NCBI GenBank assembly: GCA_943737045.1
Contig: CALSFV010000006.1
Location: 372,001 to 436,000 of the forward strand
Source: Parapristionchus giblindavisi
Taxonomy: Eukaryota; Nematoda; Chromadorea; Rhabditida; Diplogasteridae
DNA: 64,000 nt
Direction of reading: 5' to 3'
Numbering within the stretch: position 1 is the stretch's first letter; every line of letters starts with the position of its first letter. The position numbers and the translations under genes were made by a program. This document shows, piece by piece, positions 1 to 14,400 of this stretch. The notes under the pieces were generated by a model. It was not told the origin of the DNA. It saw only the letters and a program-made list of their open reading frames with translations, and made no database searches.

Positions 1-3000
1 TCGGTATCGGTCAATCAATAATTCACTGTATTACCTTCTGGAGTTTACATCGCTGTAGATCAATAAATATGATCATCACTCTTCTCTCTTCCCTTCTCTG
101 GGAAGGTGACCTTTCTTTTCTCTCATTATATTCGTCTTCATCACAAATACAGTATCATAATACGATACAGTACTGAGAGAAGATCAAAGATTAAAATCAC
201 AACAACACATAAACATCTTTATTCGGTATCGGTCAATCAATAATTCACTGTATTACCTTGTGGAGTTTACATCGCTGTAGATCAATAAATATGATGCGTG
301 AAGGCCTCATACTTCTGGAAAGACTCGGTCTGAAACAATAGATATATAATTAAATCCATTATTTTCGTCTTCATCACAAATACAGTATCATAATACGATA
401 CAGTACTGAGAGAAGATCAAAGATTAAAATCACAACAACACATAAACATCTTTATTCGGTATCGATCAATCAATAATTCACTGTATTACCTTGTGGAGTT
501 TACATCGCTGTAGGCCAATCAATATGAGGAGCGAAGGCCTCATACTTCTCGAAAGACTCGGTCTGAAACTATAGATATATAATTAAATCCATTATATTCG
601 TCTTCATCACAAATAGAGTATCATTATACGATATAGTACTGAGAGAAGATCAAAGATCACAACAACACATATACATCTTTATTCGATATCGATCAATCAA
701 TAATTCACTGTATTACCTTGTGGAGTTTACATCGCTGTAGATCAATAAATATGATGCGTGAAGGCCTCATACTTCTCGAAAGACTCGGTCTGAAACAATA
801 GATATATAATTAAATCCGTTATTTTCGTCTTCATCACAAATAGAGTATCATAATACGATACAGTACTGAGAGAAGATCAAAGATTAAAATCACAACAACA
901 CATAAACATCTTTATTCGGTATCGGTCAATCAATAATTCACTGTATTACCTTGTGGAGTTTACATCGCTGTAGATCAATAAATATGATCATCACTCTTCT
1001 CTCTTCCCTTCTCTGGGAAGGTGACCTTTCTTTTCTCTCATTATATTCGTCTTCATCACAAATACAGTATCATAATACGATACAGTACTGAGAGAAGATC
1101 AAAGATTAAAATCACAACAACACATAAACATCTTTATTCGGTATCGGTCAATCAATAATTCACTGTATTACCTTGTGGAGTTTACATCGCTGTAGATCAA
1201 TAAATATGATGCGTGAAGGCCTCATACTTCTGGAAAGACTCGGTCTGAAACAATAGATATATAATTAAATCCATTATTTTCGTCTTCATCACAAATACAG
1301 TATCATAATACGATACAGTACTGAGAGAAGATCAAAGATTAAAATCACAACAACACATAAACATCTTTATTCGGTATCGATCAATCAATAATTCACTGTA
1401 TTACCTTGTGGAGTTTACATCGCTGTAGGCCAATCAATATGAGGAGCGAAGGCCTCATACTTCTCGAAAGACTCGGTCTGAAACTATAGATATATAATTA
1501 AATCCATTATATTCGTCTTCATCACAAATAGAGTATCATTATACGATATAGTACTGAGAGAAGATCAAAGATCACAACAACACATAAACATCTTTATTCG
1601 ATATCGATCAATCAATAATTCACTGTATTACCTTGTGGAGTTTACATCGCTGTAGATCAATAAATATGATGCGTGAAGGCCTCATACTTCTCGAAAGACT
1701 CGGTCTGAAACAATAGATATATAATTAAATCCGTTATTTTCGTCTTCATCACAAATAGAGTATCATAATACGATACAGTACTGAGAGAAGATCAAAGATT
1801 AAAATCACAACAACACATAAACATCTTTATTCGGTATCGGTCAATCAATAATTCACTGTATTACCTTGTGGAGTTTACATCGCTGTAGATCAATAAATAT
1901 GATCATCACTCTTCTCTCTTCCCTTCTCTGGGAAGGTGACCTTTCTTTTCTCTCATTATATTCTTCTTCATCACAAATACAGTATCATAATACGATACAG
2001 TACTGAGAGAAGATCAAAGATTAAAATCACAACAACACATAAACATCTTTATTCGGTATCGGTCAATCAATAATTCACTGTATTACCTTGTGGAGTTTAC
2101 ATCGCTGTAGATCAATAAATATGATGCGTGAAGGCCTCATACTTCTGGAAAGACTCGGTCTGAAACAATAGATATATAATTAAATCCATTATTTTCGTCT
2201 TCATCACAAATACAGTATCATAATACGATACAGTACTGAGAGAAGATCAAAGATTAAAATCACAACAACACATAAACATCTTTATTCGGTATCGATCAAT
2301 CAATAATTCACTGTATTACCTTGTGGAGTTTACATCGCTGTAGGCCAATCAATATGAGGAGCGAAGGCCTCATACTTCTCGAAAGACTCGGTCTGAAACT
2401 ATAGATATATAATTAAATCCATTATATTCGTCTTCATCACAAATAGAGTATCATTATACGATATAGTACTGAGAGAAGATCAAAGATCACAACAACACAT
2501 AAACATCTTTATTCGATATCGATCAATCAATAATTCACTGTATTACCTTGTGGAGTTTACATCGCTGTAGATCAATAAATATGATGCGTGAAGGCCTCAT
2601 ACTTCTCGAAAGACTCGGTCTGAAACAATAGATATATAATTAAATCCGTTATTTTCGTCTTCATCACAAATAGAGTATCATAATACGATACAGTACTGAG
2701 AGAAGATCAAAGATTAAAATCACAACAACACATAAACATCTTTATTCGGTATCGGTCAATCAATAATTCACTGTATTACCTTGTGGAGTTTACATCGCTG
2801 TAGATCAATAAATATGATCATCACTCTTCTCTCTTCCCTTCTCTGGGAAGGTGACCTTTCTTTTCTCTCATTATATTCTTCTTCATCACAAATACAGTAT
2901 CATAATACGATACAGTACTGAGAGAAGATCAAAGATTAAAATCACAACAACACATAAACATCTTTATTCGGTATCGGTCAATCAATAATTCACTGTATTA

Positions 3001-5490
3001 CCTTGTGGAGTTTACATCGCTGTAGATCAATAAATATGATGCGTGAAGGCCTCATACTTCTGGAAAGACTCGGTCTGAAACAATAGATATATAATTAAAT
3101 CCATTATTTTCGTCTTCATCACAAATACAGTATCATAATACGATACAGTACTGAGAGAAGATCAAAGATTAAAATCACAACAACACATAAACATCTTTAT
3201 TCGGTATCGATCAATCAATAATTCACTGTATTACCTTGTGGAGTTTACATCGCTGTAGGCCAATCAATATGAGGAGCGAAGGCCTCATACTTCTCGAAAG
3301 ACTCGGTCTGAAACTATAGATATATAATTAAATCCATTATATTCGTCTTCATCACAAATAGAGTATCATTATACGATATAGTACTGAGAGAAGATCAAAG
3401 ATCACAACAACACATAAACATCTTTATTCGATATCGATCAATCAATAATTCACTGTATTACCTTGTGGAGTTTACATCGCTGTAGATCAATAAATATGAT
3501 GCGTGAAGGCCTCATACTTCTCGAAAGACTCGGTCTGAAACAATAGATATATAATTAAATCCGTTATTTTCGTCTTCATCACAAATAGAGTATCATAATA
3601 CGATACAGTACTGAGAGAAGATCAAAGATTAAAATCACAACAACACATAAACATCTTTATTCGGTATCGGTCAATCAATAATTCACTGTATTACCTTGTG
3701 GAGTTTACATCGCTGTAGATCAATAAATATGATCATCACTCTTCTCTCTTCCCTTCTCTGGGAAGGTGACCTTTCTTTTCTCTCATTATATTCTTCTTCA
3801 TCACAAATACAGTATCATAATACGATACAGTACTGAGAGAAGATCAAAGATTAAAATCACAACAACACATAAACATCTTTATTCGGTATCGGTCAATCAA
3901 TAATTCACTGTATTACCTTGTGGAGTTTACATCGCTGTAGATCAATAAATATGATGCGTGAAGGCCTCATACTTCTGGAAAGACTCGGTCTGAAACAATA
4001 GATATATAATTAAATCCATTATTTTCGTCTTCATCACAAATACAGTATCATAATACGATACAGTACTGAGAGAAGATCAAAGATTAAAATCACAACAACA
4101 CATAAACATCTTTATTCGGTATCGATCAATCAATAATTCACTGTATTACCTTGTGGAGTTTACATCGCTGTAGGCCAATCAATATGAGGAGCGAAGGCCT
4201 CATACTTCTCGAAAGACTCGGTCTGAAACTATAGATATATAATTAAATCCATTATATTCGTCTTCATCACAAATAGAGTATCATTATACGATATAGTACT
4301 GAGAGAAGATCAAAGATCACAACAACACATAAACATCTTTATTCGATATCGATCAATCAATAATTCACTGTATTACCTTGTGGAGTTTACATCGCTGTAG
4401 ATCAATAAATATGATGCGTGAAGGCCTCATACTTCTCGAAAGACTCGGTCTGAAACAATAGATATATAATTAAATCCGTTATTTTCGTCTTCATCACAAA
4501 TAGAGTATCATAATACGATACAGTACTGAGAGAAGATCAAAGATTAAAATCACAACAACACATAAACATCTTTATTCGGTATCGGTCAATCAATAATTCA
4601 CTGTATTACCTTGTGGAGTTTACATCGCTGTAGATCAATAAATATGATCATCACTCTTCTCTCTTCCCTTCTCTGGGAAGGTGACCTTTCTTTTCTCTCA
4701 TTATATTCGTCTTCATCACAAATACAGTATCATAATACGATACAGTACTGAGAGAAGATCAAAGATTAAAATCACAACAACACATAAACATCTTTATTCG
4801 GTATCGGTCAATCAATAATTCACTGTATTACCTTGTGGAGTTTACATCGCTGTAGATCAATAAATATGATGCGTGAAGGCCTCATACTTCTGGAAAGACT
4901 CGGTCTGAAACAATAGATATATAATTAAATCCATTATTTTCGTCTTCATCACAAATACAGTATCATAATACGATACAGTACTGAGAGAAGATCAAAGATT
5001 AAAATCACAACAACACATAAACATCTTTATTCGGTATCGATCAATCAATAATTCACTGTATTACCTTGTGGAGTTTACATCGCTGTAGGCCAATCAATAT
5101 GAGGAGCGAAGGCCTCATACTTCTCGAAAGACTCGGTCTGAAACTATAGATATATAATTAAATCCATTATATTCGTCTTCATCACAAATAGAGTATCATT
5201 ATACGATATAGTACTGAGAGAAGATCAAAGATCACAACAACACATAAACATCTTTATTCGATATCGATCAATCAATAATTCACTGTATTACCTTGTGGAG
5301 TTTACATCGCTGTAGATCAATAAATATGATGCGTGAAGGCCTCATACTTCTCGAAAGACTCGGTCTGAAACAATAGATATATAATTAAATCCGTTATTTT
5401 CGTCTTCATCACAAATAGAGTATCATAATACGATACAGTACTGAGAGAAGATCAAAGATTAAAATCACAACAACACATAAACATCTTTAT
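1..5490. repeat. 915-bp higher-order repeat, six copies
   Basis: The four-monomer unit 222+233+227+233 repeats with starts at 1, 916, 1831, 2746, 3661 and 4576, and the next begins at 5491. Copies are nearly identical. Visible differences include CTTCTGGAGT against CTTGTGGAGT near position 37, ATACATC against AAACATC near 671, and TTCTTCTTCATC in copies 3-5 against TTCGTCTTCATC. Such uniformity indicates very recent amplification or homogenisation of the four-mer. Confidence 0.95.
74..123. repeat. 50-bp pyrimidine-rich block in the 222-bp monomer
   Basis: First of 18 copies. In this monomer 61 bp of the standard sequence, including the acceptor-like and reading-frame part, is replaced by 50 bp of nearly pure C and T on the plus strand. 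It contains a perfect hairpin, CTTCCC-TTCTCT-GGGAAG, at 88-105. The flanks (AATATGAT and CATTATATTCG) match ordinary monomers, so the block is a clean replacement and not an added insertion. Confidence 0.9.
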
Positions 5491-8400
5491 TCGGTATCGG
5501 TCAATCAATAATTCACTGTATCACCATGTGGAGTTTACATCGCTGTAGATCAATAAATATGATCATCACTCTTCTCTCTTCCCTTCTCTGGGAAGGTGAC
5601 CTTTCTTTTCTCTCATTATATTCGTCTTCATCACAAATACAGTATCATAATACGATACAGTACTGAGAGAAGATCAAAGATTAAAATCACAACAACACGT
5701 AAACATCTTTATTCGATATCGGTCAATCAATAATTCACTGCATTACCTTGTGGAGTTTACATCGCTGTAGACCAATCAATATGAGGAGTGAAGGCCTCAT
5801 GCTTCTCGAAAGACTCGGTCTGAAACAATAGATATATAATTAAATCCATTATATTCGTCTTCATCACAAATAGAGTATCATTATACGATATAGTACTGAG
5901 AGAAGATCAAAGATCACAACAACACATAAACATCTTTATTCGATATCGATCAATCAATAATTCACTGTATTACCTTGTGGAGTTTACATCGCTGTAGATC
6001 AATAAATATGATGCGTGAAGGCCTCATACTTCTCGAAAGACTCGGTCTGAAACAATAGATATATAATTAAATCCGTTATTTTCGTCTTCATCACAAATAG
6101 AGTATCATAATACGATACAGTACTGAGAGAAGATCAAAGATTAAAATCACAACAACACATAAACATCTTTATTCGGTATCGGTCAATCAATAATTCACTG
6201 TATTACCTTGTGGAGTTTACATCGCTGTAGATCAATAAATATGATCATCACTCTTCTCTCTTCCCTTCTCTGGGAAGGTGACCTTTCTTTTCTCTCATTA
6301 TATTCGTCTTCATCACAAATACAGTATCATAATACGATACAGTACTGAGAGAAGATCAAAGATTAAAATCACAACAACACATAAACATCTTTATTCGGTA
6401 TCGGTCAATCAATAATTCACTGTATTACCTTGTGGAGTTTACATCGCTGTAGATCAATAAATATGATGCGTGAAGGCCTCATACTTCTGGAAAGACTCGG
6501 TCTGAAACAATAGATATATAATTAAATCCATTATTTTCGTCTTCATCACAAATACAGTATCATAATACGATACAGTACTGAGAGAAGATCAAAGATTAAA
6601 ATCACAACAACACATAAACATCTTTATTCGGTATCGATCAATCAATAATTCACTGTATTACCTTGTGGAGTTTACATCGCTGTAGGCCAATCAATATGAG
6701 GAGCGAAGGCCTCATACTTCTCGAAAGACTCGGTCTGAAACTATAGATATATAATTAAATCCATTATATTCGTCTTCATCACAAATAGAGTATCATTATA
6801 CGATATAGTACTGAGAGAAGATCAAAGATCACAACAACACATAAACATCTTTATTCGATATCGATCAATCAATAATTCACTGTATTACCTTGTGGAGTTT
6901 ACATCGCTGTAGATCAATAAATATGATGCGTGAAGGCCTCATACTTCTCGAAAGACTCGGTCTGAAACAATAGATATATAATTAAATCCGTTATTTTCGT
7001 CTTCATCACAAATAGAGTATCATAATACGATACAGTACTGAGAGAAGATCAAAGATTAAAATCACAACAACACATAAACATCTTTATTCGGTATCGGTCA
7101 ATCAATAATTCACTGTATCACCTTGTGGAGTTTACATCGCTGTAGATCAATAAATATGATCATCACTCTTCTCTCTTCCCTTCTCTGGGAAGGTGACCTT
7201 TCTTTTCTCTCATTATATTCGTCTTCATCACAAATACAGTATCATAATACGATACAGTACTGAGAGAAGATCAAAGATTAAAATCACAACAACACGTAAA
7301 CATCTTTATTCGATATCGGTCAATCAATAATTCACTGCATTACCTTGTGGAGTTTACATCGCTGTAGACCAATCAATATGAGGAGTGAAGGCCTCATGCT
7401 TCTCGAAAGACTCGGTCTGAAACAATAGATATATAATTAAATCCATTATATTCGTCTTCATCACAAATAGAGTATCATTATACGATACAGTACTGAGAGA
7501 AGATCAAAGATCACAACAACACATAAACATCTTTATTCGGTATCGGTCAATCAATAATTCACTGTATTACCTTGTGGAGTTTACATCGCTGTAGATCAAT
7601 AAATATGATGCGTGAAGGCCTCATACTTCTGGAAAGACTCGGTCTGAAACAATAGATATATAATTAAATCCATTATTTTCGTCTTCATCACAAATACAGT
7701 ATCATAATACGATACAGTACTGAGAGAAGATCAAAGATTAAAATCACAACAACACGTAAACATCTTTATTCGATATCAGTCAATCAATAATTCACTGCAT
7801 TACCTTGTGGAGTTTACATCGCTGTAGATCAATAAATATGATGCGTGAAGGCCTCATACTTCTCGAAAGACTCGGTCTGAAACTATAGATATATAATTAA
7901 ATCCATTATATTCGTCTTCATCACAAATAGAGTATCATTATACGATATAGTACTGAGAGAAGATCAAAGATCACAACAACACATAAACATCTTTATTCGA
8001 TATCGATCAATCAATAATTCGCTGTATTACCTTGTGGAGTTTACATCGCTGTAGATCAATAAATATGATGCGTGAAGGCCTCATACTTCTCGAAAGACTC
8101 GGTCTGAAACTATAGATATATAATTAAATCCGTTATTTTCGTCTTCATCACAAATAGAGTATCATAATACGATACAGTACTGAGAGAAGATCAAAGATTA
8201 AAATCACAACAACACATAAACATCTTTATTCGGTATCGGTCAATCAATAATTCACTGTATTACCTTGTGGAGTTTACATCGCTGTAGATCAATAAATATG
8301 ATCATCACTCTTCTCTCTTCCCTTCTCTGGGAAGGTGACCTTTCTTTTCTCTCATTATATTCGTCTTCATCACAAATACAGTATCATAATACGATACAGT

Positions 8401-11400
8401 ACTGAGAGAAGATCAAAGATTAAAATCACAACAACACATAAACATCTTTATTCGGTATCGGTCAATCAATAATTCACTGTATTACCTTGTGGAGTTTACA
8501 TCGCTGTAGATCAATAAATATGATGCGTGAAGGCCTCATACTTCTGGAAAGACTCGGTCTGAAACAATAGATATATAATTAAATCCATTATTTTCGTCTT
8601 CATCACAAATACAGTATCATAATACGATACAGTACTGAGAGAAGATCAAAGATTAAAATCACAACAACACATAAACATCTTTATTCGGTATCGATCAATC
8701 AATAATTCACTGTATTACCTTGTGGAGTTTACATCGCTGTAGGCCAATCAATATGAGGAGCGAAGGCCTCATACTTCTCGAAAGACTCGGTCTGAAACTA
8801 TAGATATATAATTAAATCCATTATATTCGTCTTCATCACAAATAGAGTATCATTATACGATATAGTACTGAGAGAAGATCAAAGATCACAACAACACATA
8901 AACATCTTTATTCGATATCGATCAATCAATAATTCACTGTATTACCTTGTGGAGTTTACATCGCTGTAGATCAATAAATATGATGCGTGAAGGCCTCATA
9001 CTTCTCGAAAGACTCGGTCTGAAACAATAGATATATAATTAAATCCGTTATTTTCGTCTTCATCACAAATAGAGTATCATAATACGATACAGTACTGAGA
9101 GAAGATCAAAGATTAAAATCACAACAACACATAAACATCTTTATTCGGTATCGGTCAATCAATAATTCACTGTATCACCTTGTGGAGTTTACATCGCTGT
9201 AGATCAATAAATATGATCATCACTCTTCTCTCTTCCCTTCTCTGGGAAGGTGACCTTTCTTTTCTCTCATTATATTCGTCTTCATCACAAATACAGTATC
9301 ATAATACGATACAGTACTGAGAGAAGATCAAAGATTAAAATCACAACAACACGTAAACATCTTTATTCGATATCGGTCAATCAATAATTCACTGCATTAC
9401 CTTGTGGAGTTTGCATCGCTGTAGACCAATCAATATGAGGAGTGAAGGCCTCATGCTTCTCGAAAGACTCGGTCTGTAACAATAGATATATAATTAAATC
9501 CATTATATTCGTCTTCATCACAAATAGAGTATCATTATACGATACAGTACTGAGAGAAGATCAAAGATCACAACAACACATAAACATCTTTATTCGGTAT
9601 CGGTCAATCAATAATTCACTGTATTACCTTGTGGAGTTTACATCGCTGTAGATCAATAAATATGATGCGTGAAGGCCTCATACTTCTGGAAAGACTCGGT
9701 CTGAAACAATAGATATATAATTAAATCCATTATTTTCGTCTTCATCACAAATACAGTATCATAATACGATACAGTACTGAGAGAAGATCAAAGATTAAAA
9801 TCACAACAACACGTAAACATCTTTATTCGATATCAGTCAATCAATAATTCACTGCATTACCTTGTGGAGTTTACATCGCTGTAGATCAATAAATATGATG
9901 CGTGAAGGCCTCATACTTCTCGAAAGACTCGGTCTGAAACTATAGATATATAATTAAATCCATTATATTCGTCTTCATCACAAATAGAGTATCATTATAC
10001 GATATAGTACTGAGAGAAGATCAAAGATCACAACAACACATAAACATCTTTATTCGATATCGATCAATCAATAATTCACTGTATTACCTTGTGGAGTTTA
10101 CATCGCTGTAGATCAATAAATATGATGCGTGAAGGCCTCATACTTCTCGAAAGACTCGGTCTGAAACAATAGATATATAATTAAATCCGTTATTTTCGTC
10201 TTCATCACAAATAGAGTATCATAATACGATACAGTACTGAGAGAAGATCAAAGATTAAAATCACAACAACACATAAACATCTTTATTCGGTATCGGTCAA
10301 TCAATAATTCACTGTATCACCTTGTGGAGTTTACATCGCTGTAGATCAATAAATATGATCATCACTCTTCTCTCTTCCCTTCTCTGGGAAGGTGACCTTT
10401 CTTTTCTCTCATTATATTCGTCTTCATCACAAATACAGTATCATAATACGATACAGTACTGAGAGAAGATCAAAGATTAAAATCACAACAACACGTAAAC
10501 ATCTTTATTCGATATCGGTCAATCAATAATTCACTGCATTACCTTGTGGAGTTTGCATCGCTGTAGACCAATCAATATGAGGAGTGAAGGCCTCATGCTT
10601 CTCGAAAGACTCGGTCTGTAACAATAGATATATAATTAAATCCATTATATTCGTCTTCATCACAAATAGAGTATCATTATACGATACAGTACTGAGAGAA
10701 GATCAAAGATCACAACAACACATAAACATCTTTATTCGGTATCGGTCAATCAATAATTCACTGTATTACCTTGTGGAGTTTACATCGCTGTAGATCAATA
10801 AATATGATGCGTGAAGGCCTCATACTTCTGGAAAGACTCGGTCTGAAACAATAGATATATAATTAAATCCATTATTTTCGTCTTCATCACAAATACAGTA
10901 TCATAATACGATACAGTACTGAGAGAAGATCAAAGATTAAAATCACAACAACACGTAAACATCTTTATTCGATATCAGTCAATCAATAATTCACTGCATT
11001 ACCTTGTGGAGTTTACATCGCTGTAGATCAATAAATATGATGCGTGAAGGCCTCATACTTCTCGAAAGACTCGGTCTGAAACTATAGATATATAATTAAA
11101 TCCATTATATTCGTCTTCATCACAAATAGAGTATCATTATACGATATAGTACTGAGAGAAGATCAAAGATCACAACAACACATAAACATCTTTATTCGAT
11201 ATCGATCAATCAATAATTCGCTGTATTACCTTGTGGAGTTTACATCGCTGTAGATCAATAAATATGATGCGTGAAGGCCTCATACTTCTCGAAAGACTCG
11301 GTCTGAAACTATAGATATATAATTAAATCCGTTATTTTCGTCTTCATCACAAATAGAGTATCATAATACGATACAGTACTGAGAGAAGATCAAAGATTAA

Positions 11401-11428
11401 AATCACAACAACACATAAACATCTTTAT
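5491..11428. repeat. Mixed 682/915/1142-bp higher-order repeats
   Basis: Starts of the 222-bp marker monomer at 5491, 6173, 7088, 8230, 9145, 10287 and 11429 give HOR lengths of 682, 915, 1142, 915, 1142 and 1142 bp. These equal 222+227+233 (three-mer), the four-mer, and 222+227+233+227+233 (five-mer). The last two five-mers are almost identical, sharing a private GTCTGTAAC variant and TTTGCATCG. Length changes in whole-monomer steps are what unequal crossover in register would produce. Confidence 0.9.
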
Positions 11429-14400
11429 TCGGTATCGGTCAATCAATAATTCACTGTATTACCTTGTGGAGTTTACATCGCTGTAGATCAATAAATATGA
11501 TCATCACTCTTCTCTCTTCCCTTCTCTGGGAAGGTGACCTTTCTTTTCTCTCATTATATTCGTCTTCATCACAAATACAGTATCATAATACGATACAGTA
11601 CTGAGAGAAGATCAAAGATTAAAATCACAACAACACATAAACATCTTTATTCGGTATCGGTCAATCAATAATTCACTGTATTACCTTGTGGAGTTTACAT
11701 CGCTGTAGATCAATAAATATGATGCGTGAAGGCCTCATACTTCTGGAAAGACTCGGTCTGAAACAATAGATATATAATTAAATCCATTATTTTCGTCTTC
11801 ATCACAAATACAGTATCATAATACGATACAGTACTGAGAGAAGATCAAAGATTAAAATCACAACAACACGTAAACATCTTTATTCGATATCAGTCAATCA
11901 ATAATTCACTGCATTACCTTGTGGAGTTTACATCGCTGTAGATCAATAAATATGATGCGTGAAGGCCTCATACTTCTCGAAAGACTCGGTCTGAAACTAT
12001 AGATATATAATTAAATCCATTATATTCGTCTTCATCACAAATAGAGTATCATTATACGATATAGTACTGAGAGAAGATCAAAGATCACAACAACACATAA
12101 ACATCTTTATTCGATATCGATCAATCAATAATTCACTGTATTACCTTGTGGAGTTTACATCGCTGTAGATCAATAAATATGATGCGTGAAGGCCTCATAC
12201 TTCTCGAAAGACTCGGTCTGAAACAATAGATATATAATTAAATCCGTTATTTTCGTCTTCATCACAAATACAGTATCATAATACGATACAGTACTGAGAG
12301 AAGATCAAAGATTAAAATCACAACAACACATAAACATCTTTATTCGGTATCGGTCAATCAATAATTCACTGTATTACCTTGTGGAGTTTACATCGCTGTA
12401 GATCAATAAATATGATGCGTGAAGGCCTCATACTTCTGGAAAGACTCGGTCTGAAACAATAGATATATAATTAAATCCATTATTTTCGTCTTCATCACAA
12501 ATACAGTATCATAATACGATACAGTACTGAGAGAAGATCAAAGATTAAAATCACAACAACACATAAACATCTTTATTCGGTATCGATCAATCAATAATTC
12601 ACTGTATTACCTTGTGGAGTTTACATCGCTGTAGGCCAATCAATATGAGGAGCGAAGGCCTCATACTTCTCGAAAGACTCGGTCTGAAACTATAGATATA
12701 TAATTAAATCCATTATATTCGTCTTCATCACAAATAGAGTATCATTATACGATATAGTACTGAGAGAAGATCAAAGATCACAACAACACATAAACATCTT
12801 TATTCGATATCGATCAATCAATAATTCACTGTATTACCTTGTGGAGTTTACATCGCTGTAGATCAATAAATATGATGCGTGAAGGCCTCATACTTCTCGA
12901 AAGACTCGGTCTGAAACAATAGATATATAATTAAATCCGTTATTTTCGTCTTCATCACAAATAGAGTATCATAATACGATACAGTACTGAGAGAAGATCA
13001 AAGATTAAAATCACAACAACACATAAACATCTTTATTCGGTATCGGTCAATCAATAATTCACTGTATCACCTTGTGGAGTTTACATGGCTGTAGATCAAT
13101 AAATATGATCATCACTCTTCTCTCTTCCCTTCTCTGGGAAGGTGACCTTTCTTTTCTCTCATTATATTCGTCTTCATCACAAATACAGTATCATAATACG
13201 ATACAGTACTGAGAGAAGATCAAAGATTAAAATCACAACAACACGTAAACATCTTTATTCGATATCGGTCAATCAATAATTCACTGCATTACCTTGTGGA
13301 GTTTACATCGCTGTAGACCAATCAATATGAGGAGTGAAGGCCTCATGCTTCTCGAAAGACTCGGTCTGAAACAATAGATATATAATTAAATCCATTATAT
13401 TCGTCTTCATCACAAATAGAGTATCATTATACGATACAGTACTGAGAGAAGATCAAAGATCACAACAACACATAAACATCTTTATTCGGTATCGGTCAAT
13501 CAATAATTCACTGTATTACCTTGTGGAGTTTACATCGCTGTAGATCAATAAATATGATGCGTGAAGGCCTCATACTTCTGGAAAGACTCGGTCTGAAACA
13601 ATAGATATATAATTAAATCCATTATTTTCGTCTTCATCACAAATACAGTATCATAATACGATACAGTACTGAGAGAAGATCAAAGATTAAAATCACAACA
13701 ACACGTAAACATCTTTATTCGATATCAGTCAATCAATAATTCACTGCATTACCTTGTGGAGTTTACATCGCTGTAGATCAATAAATATGATGCGTGAAGG
13801 CCTCATACTTCTCGAAAGACTCGGTCTGAAACTATAGATATATAATTAAATCCATTATATTCGTCTTCATCACAAATAGAGTATCATAATACGATACAGT
13901 ACTGAGAGAAGATCAAAGATTAAAATCACAACAACACGTAAACATCTTTATTCGATATCGGTCAATCAATAATTCACTGCATTACCTTGTGGAGTTTACA
14001 TCGCTGTAGACCAATCAATATGAGGAGTGAAGGCCTCATGCTTCTCGAAAGACTCGGTCTGAAACAATAGATATATAATTAAATCCATTATATTCGTCTT
14101 CATCACAAATAGAGTATCATTATACGATACAGTACTGAGAGAAGATCAAAGATCACAACAACACATAAACATCTTTATTCGGTATCGGTCAATCAATAAT
14201 TCACTGTATTACCTTGTGGAGTTTACATCGCTGTAGATCAATAAATATGATGCGTGAAGGCCTCATACTTCTGGAAAGACTCGGTCTGAAACAATAGATA
14301 TATAATTAAATCCATTATTTTCGTCTTCATCACAAATACAGTATCATAATACGATACAGTACTGAGAGAAGATCAAAGATTAAAATCACAACAACACGTA

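Noticed and set aside
9442..10793. 69-codon plus-strand open frames at 9442-9651 and 10584-10793
   Set aside because: They are the same satellite monomer in two adjacent 1142-bp HOR copies, opened by one CTGTAAC variant; there is no family likeness or codon bias.
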